The notes: a model not told the origin generated them from the sequence alone. A stretch of DNA of 64,000 nt from Chrysaora quinquecirrha (GCA_014526335.1 JACTAT010000040.1:8497119-8561118); one strand, 5' to 3'; counted from the stretch's first letter, positions 37,601 to 47,826 are shown. Made by a program: numbers and translations.

Positions 37601-40600
37601 GGGCCCAGCTCAATGATATCACTACAACATACTATAGAAAAACAAAGCTTAATTTTTACGGGCCCCTCACGGGGCCCGGGCCCCGGGGTAGTTGCCCTGG
37701 CTACCACCCCCTCTCGGCGGTCCTGGATTCATGATCGCAAAAACTTAAGTCTTTCTTGAAGGACTTAAGTTTCGCTTGGCTGTAAGATAACTCAAATGCA
37801 GGCACTTCCAAATTCAATGTAATCCAAGTAAAATTTTACTCCAAATGTCTTACCCATTATCTTTTTTAAAGTTGATGAAATAATCATCATCGGCAGCGGC
37901 AGATCTTTTCCCTGACGCTTTTTCTTCGAATCTCAGACATGTGTACATTTCAAAATCTCGAATGGCAGCTGCGATCTGTGTTTTTGCCTCTTCGTCTAAA
38001 ATAAACAAATAATGTTACATAAAATACAATAAATTATCTTTTCGCAGCGTTAGGGTCTCAGGTGAGCAGAACAGACAGATAACACAAAAGAAAACAACAG
38101 TTGGTTTTGTTGGAGTACATGGAAGTGGTTCTTGGCTTAAAGCATCCCCCTTGTATAGAGTTCCTAGCGCAAAGCTTTGCTGCACTAGGATAACAATTGG
38201 AAACAAGTTTATGTTGTATAATGTTGTTAGCTAAGCATCGGCAATGGGCATTTAAGACCCAAGGCTTAGGATGCTTAGAGCTCAGTGAGTACGTTAAAGG
38301 GGTGAGCAGCCCCTAAGTACTCGAAAACTTACAAAAATAGCAAAGTCCATAGGAAGAAAAGTGTAAGAAAGAGAGAAGGGCGGAAAAAGTTTACATTAGA
38401 GCATTGAGTTGCAGGGAGTGTTAAGGCCCCGCAGCACTGCAATGCCGAGATATGCAACCAGTGTGAGGAGGGTGAAGGATGTTGTCTCTTGAGAAAATAT
38501 TGAAATGCTTTGCTAAAATTTTAGAGCATCAGAGAGACGAGAGGTGAAAGCACCAAAAGGTGAATCTTATTTCTGTTCTCTACGCCTATGTCTGACTGAA
38601 GGTGATTTGGCTATAGACATTTTGGCCTTTCCTTTGCGTCATTGAAATTGCTGAAAAATGGGAATGATATTGCTACTTTAGTGCAAAAGACGATCAACTT
38701 TTGTCTATGATCATATTGAAATCATCGTTTTTGCTAGCTACAAACTATCTAAAGTTGCTAAAATTCCAATGATCTCTGAGAAATAATGGGAAAACCAGCA
38801 AAGGTATAAAATATTCTGTAAGTAATCACTGCTATGCGTTTTGATACCTCAGGGCAAGAAAGAAACATACCGGAAGACTTCTGTACTGTACTACTATGAC
38901 GAGAGTCAACCTCAAGCCCACAAGTTACTCACCAGTCATTAGCAAGTAAACTCTTCATGCAGGAAACCCCGGTTTGATTCTCACAAAAGTTACAGATGAG
39001 CTCCAATAAGAACGAGAGGCATCTGGCATTGCGAATTTACTTGTGAGTTTATTCAGTATAAATTTGCATGCCAATTAATGTAATGATTTCAAATTTTTCA
39101 ACCTCTGCTCTAATAAAGACCCACCGTTTATTAAATTTTGGACAATAATTGGCATCATTTTCCATTTGAGTAAAATTTAACACGGCACTCCTGGTAGAAA
39201 CATGTAAAATTCATTTTAATGAATCTTCTGTACATAACTACGGATAGATGTTGTTAATGAGAGCAGTTTCTTTGCTTTTCTACAAAGTATCACAAGATAT
39301 TCTGGAGTTATAAAACGCGGCTCTTTTGAACCTTCCACAAGGTAAATCTTGCTCTAACACCCAGCATCGTTTTTTCCAATCACAATTATCCTTACAGCGA
39401 TGCGTTTCGGTAAAGGAGGCAGCTAGGGTACCTCCTTTGTCAAAAATACTAGACGTTTCGCCAAAATGGGTTTATCTTTCATTAAAAATTTCCCAACATA
39501 GGGGTCTGTTTTCGTAAAAAGTCTATGTTTATTGTGTTTTATACAATATGTGGAGTTGCCCTAGCTGTTAAACGGAGGTTAAATGTGGTCCATAAATTTG
39601 AGGTATTGCTTTTTGTTTTTCTAAACAGCAGGTAACAAAATCAAACAGTGGATATCAGTAGTTTCGGACCTTCCGGGTGGCGCGTCTATTATTTCAAACA
39701 ATTAAGTACCCCCGGCTACGGAACATAAGGCCATGTACAAACCTTACAAGCTAAATAAAGTTCATTGCTAATAAATTTAAATCAAAATAAATTTTACTCA
39801 CTCAAGCTGCTGTCTAACTTGTAACGAATTTTCTGACCCTTCCCTGGCTCTGGCCATTTATCACTGTCAAATGAGGTGACATCTCGTTTCCCGCCATTTT
39901 TATTTTTGTTTTGCTTCTTCCTTTCATCAAATTTTTCTTTTTGTTTGGGTGTGAGTCTCATATCTCCTTGGTAGAAAAATTTTTCTGGCAAAGAAATTTA
40001 GAGATTCATGAGCGAGACCAAAAGAAATTAATAATTTCATACTCTAAAGATCTATATAAAAAGTCAATGAAGCGGATTAAGTATATAAAACTTCATTTAC
40101 TAACATTTTGGAAATATAATCGAAATAGCAAAGAATGGATACATCTAACTGTGCAAGATCTGACACCAGATTTCAATGTGGCACGGTGTTTCTTCTTCAT
40201 TTCCAAGCTAAATATTGTTTGTGGCTCGTCAAGAGAATGAACAAAGACTCATTATTATTTCAAGGTAAACACTAAAAAGATCAAGTAATGCGTTTGTAGA
40301 TGACTGCATGTACGATTTCTAGAACTGCTATCCCACAATGGCTTTCTATATTGTCTTGAGTTAGCTAAGTTCAGTTTATATGAAGTAATTCTTATTCCAT
40401 GTCAACTTTTCAAAGACTTTCTTCGAAAATAAATTATAAAAATAAATCATCAAGACAGTCTAGACAAAGATGAGATTTTGGGCAGACCCTTGTGCAAAGC
40501 TTTTGAAACCACATCTTATTTTGTACAATCCCTTCGCAACAAAAAAGCACATCGTTTTAGAAATCTTTATCTTGTTAGTTTATACATAATGAAATAGTTT

Positions 40601-43600
40601 TAGAAATTTTTTGGCATTTTTTTTTGCTATTCAAAAACAAAACAAAAAATTCATATTCAAAAAATAAGTTTACGCGACATAAAATGGATTTTTATTAGAG
40701 GCACGGTTCTTCGTTCATAGCTAGGCTAGCATTTCCATCATGTTAACATAATTCTTTAGGTGTATGAAACTCCACGAAATGACTGCTTAAAACAAATCTT
40801 CCACCAAACCAATTTTTTCCTTTCACTCTTATTATGTTTGATAGTTCGAGATTCGGCAAATAGCATTTCAAAGGTCAATGGTCTCATTAAGGTGAATATT
40901 GGTGAAAAGGCTAGAGACATCAAAGCTGGCCATACAGAGATAACTATTAGTATCAAGTTCAGTTATTTCCGATACAAAGGAAAAGATTTTTTTACAGAAA
41001 AGTCGTTGCAAGCGAGTGGTTGGAGAACAGGAACCAGAAATTTAGCGAATTTATAGTTATATGAACTGACAGAAAGAATATGGGCAGAAAGAATATGACG
41101 AGCTAGATTGAGAAGCTTGTCCCTCAGAAAGCGAATAAGTTTATTTTCACGTTTTAAAGAAAGATCAAGAACGTCGCTGTCCAGTTAAGACAATTTAGAT
41201 TAGTCAGAGAGAAAATTTTCAACTTTGTTAACATAATCAGAGCGGTTGAGAAGAACAACGCCATTGCCTTTAACAGGGCGTAGAATAACAATTTCTTTAT
41301 GTCTAGAAAGGTTCTTCAAAGCGGCAAATAGACCTTTTCAAAGACATCTGAGTCGGGCGCGACATTTTTCTGGAAAATGGTAACCGTATCGAGTACGGGA
41401 ATCCTCTCAACAGACAAAGACCTGAATGGCGGTCGTTACAGGAGAGATACTACAGAAAGTTTTGCTTCAAATTTACATTCAATGGGAGTAGAAGTGAAGG
41501 AAAGGATTCAAGTCCCAGTTTATCTGGTCTAGGATCAATTTAATTAAGTATTTTCTTTTCCGTTCTTTTAGTTAATGAAATCTTGTTTCCTGAGTCCCTG
41601 CAGATATTCCAAAAATTGCTGTCGCAGATTCCCTTTTCTGTCTTTTTCTTTAAAGGGTATGTGAATTTAATCAGATAATTATAATCAAACCAAGAAAAAG
41701 AGTTACGAACTTCTCAACTTCTCAACTAAATTGTTTTGTTCTTCAATTGTTAGCTTACATCCCCAAGGGAGACTTAGTACTTCAAGGTGACGTACCCGTT
41801 GAAAAATGCCATAAAACCAAAAAAACCTTGGCGGTAGTAGAAAATAGCTTTAGCGGTAGTGCCTTTTGGTACTAACTTTTCCTTAAGACCCAAAAAAACA
41901 TAGGATGGTTGTTCGATGAAAAATAGTACTACTGTATGGCGAATACAAAAGAATAGTATTGCGATTTGGTGATTTTGCGATTGCTTATTATTAATTTAGC
42001 TGAATATATTGTATTATTCAATGACTTTGTGACGTCATCCATTGTCTTCAAAAAATGTGAAACACAAGTCACCTTACACCGGCTGGATTAGATAGAGTAT
42101 CAAAATATACCCTAATTGCTGAATCTGCTTCTGCTACTTATTAATTGAGCCTTATAACTACTCAAACCGCTGATTGGATCAATTTCCCTTTCCCTGAGTT
42201 GCAGTAAATTGAAAATTTGCCTACCCTTAGCGGTAGTAAAATGCATAATTCGGGGCCCTAAATTTTCCAACGGGTACGTAACCTTGAACCACCAAGTCCC
42301 CCCCCCCTAGGCTTACATCTTGAAATCACTCGCATGAAAGAAATTCTTAAACTCGATTGCTTTCCCACTAGCCTCTGGTAGACTCGGTTATGAAAAATGT
42401 TTCTTGACAACAGATTTGTTACTTAAGCACCCCTAAATGTCACTCCCGATAAACCTTCTCTCTTACATTCTGCTTGCCAATTTTTGGTCATTACAGCTTA
42501 CTAGTTAAGACTAAATTGACTCGCCTTCTTAAACAGTGTTATCCTGAAACCAAAGTCAATATTGTTTTTACACAACGCAAACGTATTTCTTCTTTCTTTC
42601 CTTTCAAAGATAAAATCCCACCTTACACTTGCTCTTCGATCGTTTACAAATTCACGTGTCCTGGCTGTAATGCCTTGCACTATGAGAAAACTTCCCGCAA
42701 CCTTACAGTTGGATCTAGAGAGCATTTGGGAATAAATAACATGGTCAAAGCATAAAAGCCAGTGAATCTTCTATTTTTGAACACATCTCTCAGCCTGGTC
42801 ATTCTGCTTCTCTTGAGGATTTTTCCATTCTTTCTAAAGCCAACAATTCATTCCATCTTATTATTGATAAAAGCCTATTTATTTTACGTGACCACCCGCT
42901 TCTTAACTCTCAACAGTCTTCCATCCCCTTGAATTATTCTAAGGCCTGTTTCATACGTCGTGCCGTGTCGCGTCGTACCGAGTAAATTTTGACTGATTTC
43001 AGGTGGTTCGGCGCGGCGCAACTGGTATGCAACCAATTTCACACTCGTTCGGGTCGACCCAGAGCGACGTATGAAACCAAACCAGTCGCGCCGCGCCGTA
43101 CCGTTCTTACAAATTTGCACAGACATATGAAATTCAGCGGTTTTGCTTTCAAAATATAGTTCCAGGAAAAAGTCCTTGTAAAGTGAAAAGATCTTTGTTG
43201 ACAATACTCACAATGATTTTGGTGTGGTACGGCACGCCTAGAAATATGCCTTATGAAGCAGAGGGGCACCCAGCCGAACAATAGTAGAACTAAATTTCTG
43301 TTAGTTCCGCACGGCACGGCTCGACGTATGAAACAGGCCTTATGCCCTGTTTAGGCTTGCACATTTTTCCTTTCACTCGGTTTTCTTTGTTATAAGTCTC
43401 TAGGTACCTTATAACTTAAACTTTCCGTAATTTTTTTTAGATTGGTAATTGTTTCCCCTTCTAATGATCATTATCTTGAAAAAGTATAACATAACTTAAC
43501 ATTTTACATTTAGTTTAACTGATGATGGACCTCTGAAAGGTCCGAAAAGTATCATAATGGATTTTTCGAAATAAGTTGCTAATGTAGTGAATAATTAAAA

Positions 43601-44865
43601 TGAGTTTGTCTTGAAATATGTAACACGAATAACTCAAATTTTATCGTCGTATAGTTCTTCATTCTCAAATCTACTAAACTTTCCGTTTGCATGGCGTAAT
43701 TTGATACTCACTTTTAAGCGGGTCATCGTCATTTTCTTCAGCTAGCCTTTCTTTTTTCTTCTGCTCAGGAGACTCAGGTCTTTTATCACCTTAAAAATAT
43801 GGTTAGTGAGCATGTAGTTCTGTGAATAATACTTACGGTGGTACATTAAGTGCAAAAAAATTCGGCTTTTAAGTTCGGTGAAAAGAGTAGCTACATGGAA
43901 AATTTTCCCGCCAGAAGTTTTGTAGTCACTATAGATTTATAGCACCAGCATATCAAAAAAATATAAAAAGCGCGTTTTTTTGTTTCTAATACTTTCATTT
44001 CTTTCCTTTATTACTGTCAGCTATTCAAACATTGTCATCATCGTCAATTATCATCATCGTCGTCATAATCATCATCATCATTAACGTTCTCGATATCGCT
44101 TCTGTCGTCCTCTCTGCCATTGCTACAGCAGCATAACGGCATGCCTTTCTTTGTTCAAAAACACAGCAGCAAGTTCCCATATCAGCAACTTGCAATTTAG
44201 GAAAAAAGCATTTTAGCCATTAGATCATTCGGAGACTACAATACAAGCTCTTGCAATCTATTCGATCTTGCGGTATTAAATCTCTTATCTTTACCGTCAA
44301 TATACTGTAGAGGAGGCTCGTGCCTCTATTGTTTTAAGCTGGGATTTTGCGAGGCACGTCTGGACGATACATTTGTGTAAAAGGACCGGAATGAGAGCGC
44401 TCGTGTGCAGAGCATTTTCGGATTTGTATTGTACTGGTGGAAGTTTGCGGCGGGATTCGAAAGGCAGCAAAAACTCGTATAAATAAGGATAAAAAACCAT
44501 AAATTCATTCGCATTTCATCGGATTACACAGAACTTCGACGGCCTTCTTCGAAACTTCGGAACACAATTGTATCCCATTGATTTTTATCCAGTATATTAT
44601 GAGGGTGGTTTAGCTAATAGTCCAAGTACTAAAATGGCAAATTATTTAAATGAGGACTGAATTGTTTACTTACAAATAGATTTTTGCTTAAAAAATCGTG
44701 TAAACATGGTCAAAAAAAGAGAATTAATTTTCAAGCAAATAAAAATCTCAATAGCATACCTTGTCCTCTTCCGCAAATTTCTGCCACGTGAGATTTGCAA
44801 TCAATCTCAAAATTTAACGCAAAAAAAAGAAACAATGGCACCAAAATTACTCCAGTGGGCACCAT
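28677..44865 (-). CDS. astacin-family zinc metalloprotease, gene B (six exons)
   Basis: Paralogue of gene A, 359 aa, in the same orientation and upstream of it. Coding exons: 44865-44760, 43789-43712, 39984-39802, 37995-37854, 35230-35031 and 29047-28677. Every junction has the same phase as in gene A, so the pair arose by duplication of a complete gene. Residues 1-22 form a signal peptide. YQGD (66-69) is the propeptide aspartate switch and KR/DV the likely activation site. Exon 5 carries CWSYIG and the zinc site HEMLHCLGFHHE (206-217; His206, His210, His216, Glu207). Exon 6 has the Met-turn SVMHY (Met261, Tyr263) and ends in a basic tail with PKNETVS, conserved with gene A. Nothing is broken in the frame. 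Large nested insertions occupy introns 2, 4 and 5. Confidence 0.9.
29440..29656 (-). repeat. dispersed repeat, part 2 (interrupted copy)
   Basis: Read on the minus strand, GGCTCAACAGCTCTGG, CATGGCTAAAATTAATG and GTGGTTGCGAAC match the plus strand at about 46,461-46,530. This is the continuation of the copy at 33,315-33,700, separated from it by the 3.7-kb insertion. Confidence 0.65.
30160..30279 (+). pseudogene. short ORF leading into the 36-bp array, frameshifted
   Basis: An ATG opens a 39-codon frame: MSNTPFPHIIVNGVNL, then RRRATTTPINANDELGLEAH, which enters the repeat in the frame that encodes EVGLVAQVYAN-type units. A 4-bp loss in the second unit (GAAGAGGGC where others have GAAGAAGTAGGGC) creates the TAG at 30,277. 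A 2-bp gain near 30,350 shifts it again. This may be the relic of a repeat-protein gene or chance. Confidence 0.3.
30217..32935 (+). repeat. tandem array of 36-bp units, about 75 copies
   Basis: Units read roughly GAAGAAGTAGGGCTAGTA, then GCCCAAGTATACGCCAAC, with GGG/GGA, GTAGCC/GTAACC, TATACG/TAAACG and GCC/GCG/GCA variants. Because 36 is 12 codons and most frames of the unit lack stops, long ORFs appear on both strands (for example repeats of SLAYTWVTSP on minus and RRSRASSPSK on plus). I treat these as consequences of the repeat, not proteins. Many variants are silent in the EVGLVAQVYAN frame. Confidence 0.92.
33315..33700 (-). repeat. dispersed repeat, part 1 (interrupted copy)
   Basis: Read on the minus strand, GAGTGAGCGTT, CTTGTACACA and TTGTTATGTCAGACAT match the plus strand at about 46,120-46,455. 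A run of G (about 33,526-33,539) lies inside. It continues at 29,656-29,440. Confidence 0.65.
34189..34877. mobile_element. 689-bp MITE with long inverted ends
   Basis: TATGAGAGATTTCATCCC and AACTTTAGCCGGGCTGA on the left are mirrored at the right end by TCAGCCCGGCTAAAGTT and GGGATGAAACCTCTCATA. The inverted ends are about 60 bp. There is no coding capacity. It sits in intron 5 of astacin gene B, about 150 bp from the zinc-site exon. The target duplication is not resolved. Confidence 0.75.
35240..35275. repeat. TA-rich microsatellite
   Basis: A run of TA dinucleotides with single interruptions, just upstream of astacin B exon 5 and close to its acceptor. Confidence 0.7.
35594..37725 (-). mobile_element. 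2,132-bp hAT transposon with intact ends
   Basis: Terminal inverted repeats CAGGGCCGCCGAGAGG and CCTCTCGGCGGTCCTG (one mismatch) are flanked by perfect 8-bp direct repeats GATTCATG (35,586-35,593 and 37,726-37,733). Length, end sequence and duplication size all fit the hAT superfamily. It lies in intron 4 of astacin gene B. Inside are a decayed transposase gene and a short degenerate TGTTCCCGCTT repeat (about 37,340-37,440). The ends look recently active compared with the coding part. Confidence 0.93.
35811..37149 (-). pseudogene. hAT transposase, 5'-truncated and frameshifted
   Basis: About 430 codons remain open, resembling the ZMYM1-like or TTF-type branch of hAT transposases. The 5' piece (37,149 to about 37,020) has GQGYDNAANMSGKYNG, the conserved block at the second catalytic Asp. 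A frameshift then leads into HSLNLCG, FFGMVQTVY and SSCPQRW. The C terminus carries the hAT dimerisation region (SAERSFSKLKLIKNFLRST, then MTQERLNDLAILSIE). The N-terminal zinc finger and first catalytic region are missing, and the remaining space to the left end is non-coding. The product could not catalyse transposition, although the element ends are intact. Confidence 0.85.
37996..39801 (-). other. gene B intron 3
   Basis: 1.8 kb with no gene, repeat or transposon end that I can support. Confidence 0.45.
40756..41640 (-). pseudogene. Penelope-like element reverse transcriptase fragment
   Basis: Minus-strand frames read LSRHKEIVILRPVKGNGVVL and LNRSDYVNKVENFLSD, then NYKFAKFLVPVLQPLA, then ASFDVSSLFTNIHLNETIDL. 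The last is motif A of Penelope-like reverse transcriptases (FDV.SLFTNIPL.ETI). The usual YGLPKIHK block between the first two is missing, and stops and frame changes occur. It is a dead fragment in intron 2 of astacin B, in opposite orientation to the endonuclease fragment at 42,315. Confidence 0.75.
41781..42288. mobile_element. 508-bp MITE
   Basis: The left end TTCAAGGTGACGTACCCGTT is mirrored by AACGGGTACGTAACCTTGAA on the right (one difference). AGCGGTAGT-type words recur inside, near both ends. No coding capacity. It lies between the two Penelope-like fragments. The target duplication is not clear because the ends are self-complementary with the flank. Confidence 0.75.
42315..42935 (+). 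pseudogene. Penelope-like element C terminus with GIY-YIG-type endonuclease
   Basis: Frames read EITRMKEILKLDCFPTSL, then SSFFPFKDKIPPYTCSSIVY and KFTCPGCNALHYEKTSRNL, then FEHISQPGHSASLEDFSIL. This order (inter-domain linker, FKD.IP, SxxVYKFxCPxC, R...EH) is the Penelope-like C terminus with its GIY-YIG endonuclease. The YIG position reads HYEKT, so the catalytic motif is damaged, and a frameshift follows near 42,745. It is cut at the 3' side by a 399-bp MITE, after which the element's 3' region resumes. Confidence 0.78.
42942..43340. mobile_element. 399-bp TA-flanked MITE
   Basis: Inverted ends AGGCCTGTTTCATACGTCG are perfect over 19 bp and continue diverged to about 28 bp. They are flanked by TA on both sides (42,940-42,941 and 43,341-43,342), which fits Tc1/mariner-type insertion. 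It is GC-richer than its surroundings and has no transposase. It lies inside the 3' part of the Penelope-like fragment, so it is younger than that copy. Confidence 0.82.
43510..43560 (+). ncRNA. candidate hammerhead ribozyme of the Penelope-like element
   Basis: The conserved core CTGATGA (43,519-43,525) is followed by a stem of GGACC pairing with GGTCC around loop TCTGAAA, then GAAA (43,544-43,547). After that comes AGTATC, a possible short stem III with an AUC cleavage triplet. Penelope-like elements of many animals carry minimal hammerheads of this design in their terminal repeats. Position (3' of the endonuclease) and strand agree. Stem III is weak, as in known minimal forms that act as dimers. 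Activity is unproven. Confidence 0.65.
44030..44095. repeat. ATC-rich trinucleotide microsatellite
   Basis: Interrupted runs of ATC and GTC in intron 1 of astacin B. Confidence 0.7.
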
Positions 44866-46089
44866 CTTGGCAGCAATACGGTTAGCTGTTTATCTTAATC
44901 TACAAGATAAACTACACAAATAAACGATGAAATGCTTGAATTATTTATTTATGACTAAATACTGTTTGCATGACCTTCATTCAAAAGGGTGACTAGCCAA
45001 AAACCTGCATCTTTAAAGGACCTACTCTAAAAGTTTACCACAAAAAGAGCAGAAGAGAAGGGTTTGAGACTTTTTATCACGGGTTAAAAGCGACAAAATG
45101 AAAATGTCTTTTAACTGAACTGCAATTTCTGTTTTCGTTAAAAAAATGAAATCGGCTAAAAAACGAAAACTAAAAAATGAAAAATGCGGGGCATCAGGAG
45201 CTAGATTACCATGCATTTTTCAATGAACCATGAACTTCACTTCACATTTGCTCCTAAATTCTCAACTGGCGATTGATGTACCGTGCAATCTTATTGTTTG
45301 AATCAAGACTTGCCGTGAACCTTGAAATAGTACATGCTTTAAAGTCAATAGCTTCTTGTTGACTTTTAGAACCATGCAAATGGAATAAAGTTGCTCGGTC
45401 AAAAGGTTAACCAACTCTTTTGTTTTCAGAAACCCGTAAACAAAAACAAGCAAGATGTTTTTCATAATAAACAAGATCTCAGAATAACTCAAAAAAGCGA
45501 AATAAACAAATTCTACACTTAAAGCAATTTCTCCCCGAAAATGTAGTGCCACGATCCCGCACACATAAAGTCCCACTTTCTTTTTCAATATATTGACAAG
45601 ATTGGGTGAAAAATAAGCAATTTACGTCGGCAAATTTATAGAAAATAGCCTTTTTTATAAAAAGGAATAAATCATTTATGCAGCGATTAGGTGAATATGA
45701 TCGAGAGGTTTGTGCAAAGAAACTATAATATAAAGTAGAGGTCCGATGAAGAGATAAATACTGTAACTCATATGAAAAACAGCCATTCGAAGCCAATCTG
45801 GAGATGGTGCATTGAAAAATTTTCTGCGGAGAATGCCCCCAGACCCCCCTAGATGGGCACAGCTTCGGTGCACTAAGCGCCTTGGCGCATTTCATTCCAT
45901 TTTTAACATTTTCGTTTATTCTTTCCAGTAAGGCCCCCCTAGTTGTCTTTCCAGCTCTACACCACTGGTCCATCCCCCTTTCGTCACTTATGTCTCTATT
46001 TTTTACATTTCGTAGCATTGACTCTCAAACGATCGTCACGTTTGGTTTCTGATACTGCATTCCGATTACTAATTTGACCGTCATTTTCA
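44866..46089. other. upstream of astacin gene B, nothing firm
   Basis: A minus-strand ORF at 46,018-45,479 has no recognisable domain and ends in repeat-like sequence. No promoter element is claimed. Confidence 0.35.
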
Positions 46090-46690
46090 TGAAAATTATA
46101 AAGCATTTCTTATTTGAGTTAGAGCGGGAGTGAGCGTTCTGATCCTGTTGGGCCTCTTTCCAGGGTCTCTGTGCCATTTCGAGGCTGTCGTGTGCATAAA
46201 GGGCTGAAAAATTGTTGAAAATTTCTCACTCATATCTGCAAAATTTCGCACCTGCCCTCCCATTCCTGTGTGCTGGTGGCCATAACGTTCTGGCATGCCT
46301 TGTACACAGGCTAACGAGAAAAATAGGTTTTTCTTCACCAAACCCCAACCTTTTGGATGAAATTTGGATTATTTGCAACAGGGCCTGTGTAAATCCACCC
46401 TACTTGCTTCTATGATGACAGAACACAGGCCATCATGCTATCTTGTTATGTTAGACATAAGGCTCAACAGCCCTGAGGGGCATGGCCAAAATTAATGGTG
46501 GCTCGGAAATTTGGGATTGTGGTTGCGAACGACAAAGCTTTAAAAGATGATTACATTGTTTTTGCAAGCCTCTGCTTTGTTCTGAACTTCTGTCTTAAAG
46601 CATTTGCCATGGTTGTATTCGACCACAGCAAGCTTCTGCTTACCATATGGACAACAACTTCGTTGTTGATTTTAGACAATTTTGCTGTTC
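46090..46690 (+). repeat. dispersed repeat, uninterrupted copy
   Basis: Colinear with the two minus-strand pieces at 33,700-33,315 and 29,656-29,440. Matching words include GAGTGAGCGTT, GCCTTGTACACAGG, TTGTTATGTTAGACAT, GGCTCAACAG and GTGGTTGCGAAC. It shows the target site before the 3.7-kb insertion. No coding content is recognised. Confidence 0.65.
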
Positions 46691-46745
46691 ATCAATAGCG
46701 TGTTTTCATCTCACACTGGATGTCCGTAGCTTCACCCATAACTTT

Positions 46746-46769
46746 AACCAACCGATTGCGCAAAGAGAC
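46746..46769 (-). pseudogene. truncated tRNA-Asn remnant at the array boundary
   Basis: Only the 5' acceptor strand and D-arm are left (AACCGATTGCGC then AAAGAGAC on the plus strand). It marks the left edge of the array, which therefore ends inside a tRNA gene. Confidence 0.75.
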
Positions 46770-46848
46770 ATAATATACAAAAAGATTTAAGTTAAATAAA
46801 ATTTGGAATTGGTTTGGTTACTGCAAATATAAAAAAGAAGCCAAAAAA

Positions 46849-46872
46849 CGTCCCTGGATGGGCTTGAACCAT

Positions 46873-46916
<44 letters not shown>

Positions 46917-46922
46917 AGAGAC
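46849..46922 (-). tRNA. tRNA-Asn(GTT) copy 1
   Basis: Identical to consensus. A box at 46,904-46,915 and B box at 46,860-46,870; six T follow the 3' end. Confidence 0.92.
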
Positions 46923-46999
46923 CTGTTTGTAAAAGAAAGTTTCAAGCTATTCAATGTGGAATTGGATTGTTTAATGAAAATATGAAACAGAAGCCAAAA

Positions 47000-47073
47000 C
47001 GTCCCTGGATGGGCTTGAACCATCAACCTTTCGGTTAACAGCCGAACGCGCAAACCGATTGCACCACAGAGAC
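47000..47073 (-). tRNA. tRNA-Asn(GTT) copy 2
   Basis: A22T, C11T. Confidence 0.75.
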
Positions 47074-47152
47074 CTGGCAGTGAGACAAATTTTCAAGCTA
47101 TTCAATGCAGAATTGGATTGTTTACTGAAAATATAGAACAGAAGCTTAAAAA

Positions 47153-47226
47153 AGTCCCTGGATGGGCTTCAACCATCAACCTCTCGGTTAACAGCTGAAC
47201 GCGCTAACAGATTGCGCCACAAAGAC
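47153..47226 (-). tRNA. tRNA-Asn(GTT) copy 3, degenerate
   Basis: G74T, C57G (B box), A44G, G31A, G18T, C5T; probably inactive. Confidence 0.5.
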
Positions 47227-47294
47227 TGTTTGTGAGACAAAGTTTCAAGCTTTTCAATTTGGAATTGGTTTGTTTAATGAAAATATAAAACAGA

Positions 47295-47318
47295 CGTCCC
47301 TGGATGGGCTTGAACCAT

Positions 47319-47362
<44 letters not shown>

Positions 47363-47368
47363 AGAGAC
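47295..47368 (-). tRNA. tRNA-Asn(GTT) copy 4
   Basis: Identical to consensus; spacer shortened by about 10 bp so the first T run lies a few bases downstream. Confidence 0.9.
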
Positions 47369-47447
47369 TTGACAGACAGACAAATTTTCAAGCTATTCAA
47401 TGTGAAATTGGTTTGTTTAATGAAAATATAAAACAGAAGCCAAAAAA

Positions 47448-47471
47448 CGTCCCTGGATGGGCTTGAACCAT

Positions 47472-47514
<43 letters not shown>

Positions 47515-47521
47515 TAGAGGC
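47448..47521 (-). tRNA. tRNA-Asn(GTT) copy 5
   Basis: G7A, T2C, both in the acceptor stem. Confidence 0.75.
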
Positions 47522-47600
47522 CTGTTTGTAAGACAAAGTTTCAAGCTATTCAATGTGGAATTGGTTTGCTTAATGAAAATATGAAACAGAAGCCAAAAAA

Positions 47601-47674
47601 CGTCCCTGGATGGGCTTGAACCATCAACCTTTCGGTTAACATCCGAACGCGTTAACCGATTGCGCCACAGAGAC
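47601..47674 (-). tRNA. tRNA-Asn(GTT) copy 6
   Basis: C33A (anticodon loop), G23A. Confidence 0.75.
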
Positions 47675-47752
47675 CTGTTTGTAAAACAAAGTTTCAAGTT
47701 ATTAAATGTGGAATTGGTTTGCTTAATGAAAATATGAAACAGAAGCCAAAAA

Positions 47753-47776
47753 CGTCCCTGGATGCGCTTGAACCAT

Positions 47777-47820
<44 letters not shown>

Positions 47821-47826
47821 AGAGAC
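47753..47826 (-). tRNA. tRNA-Asn(GTT) copy 7
   Basis: C62G, disrupting one T-stem pair. Confidence 0.8.

Noticed and set aside
45479..46018. 179-codon minus-strand ORF
   Set aside because: Mixed hydrophobic and repeat-like content, no family, and a C-rich segment typical of transposon debris.
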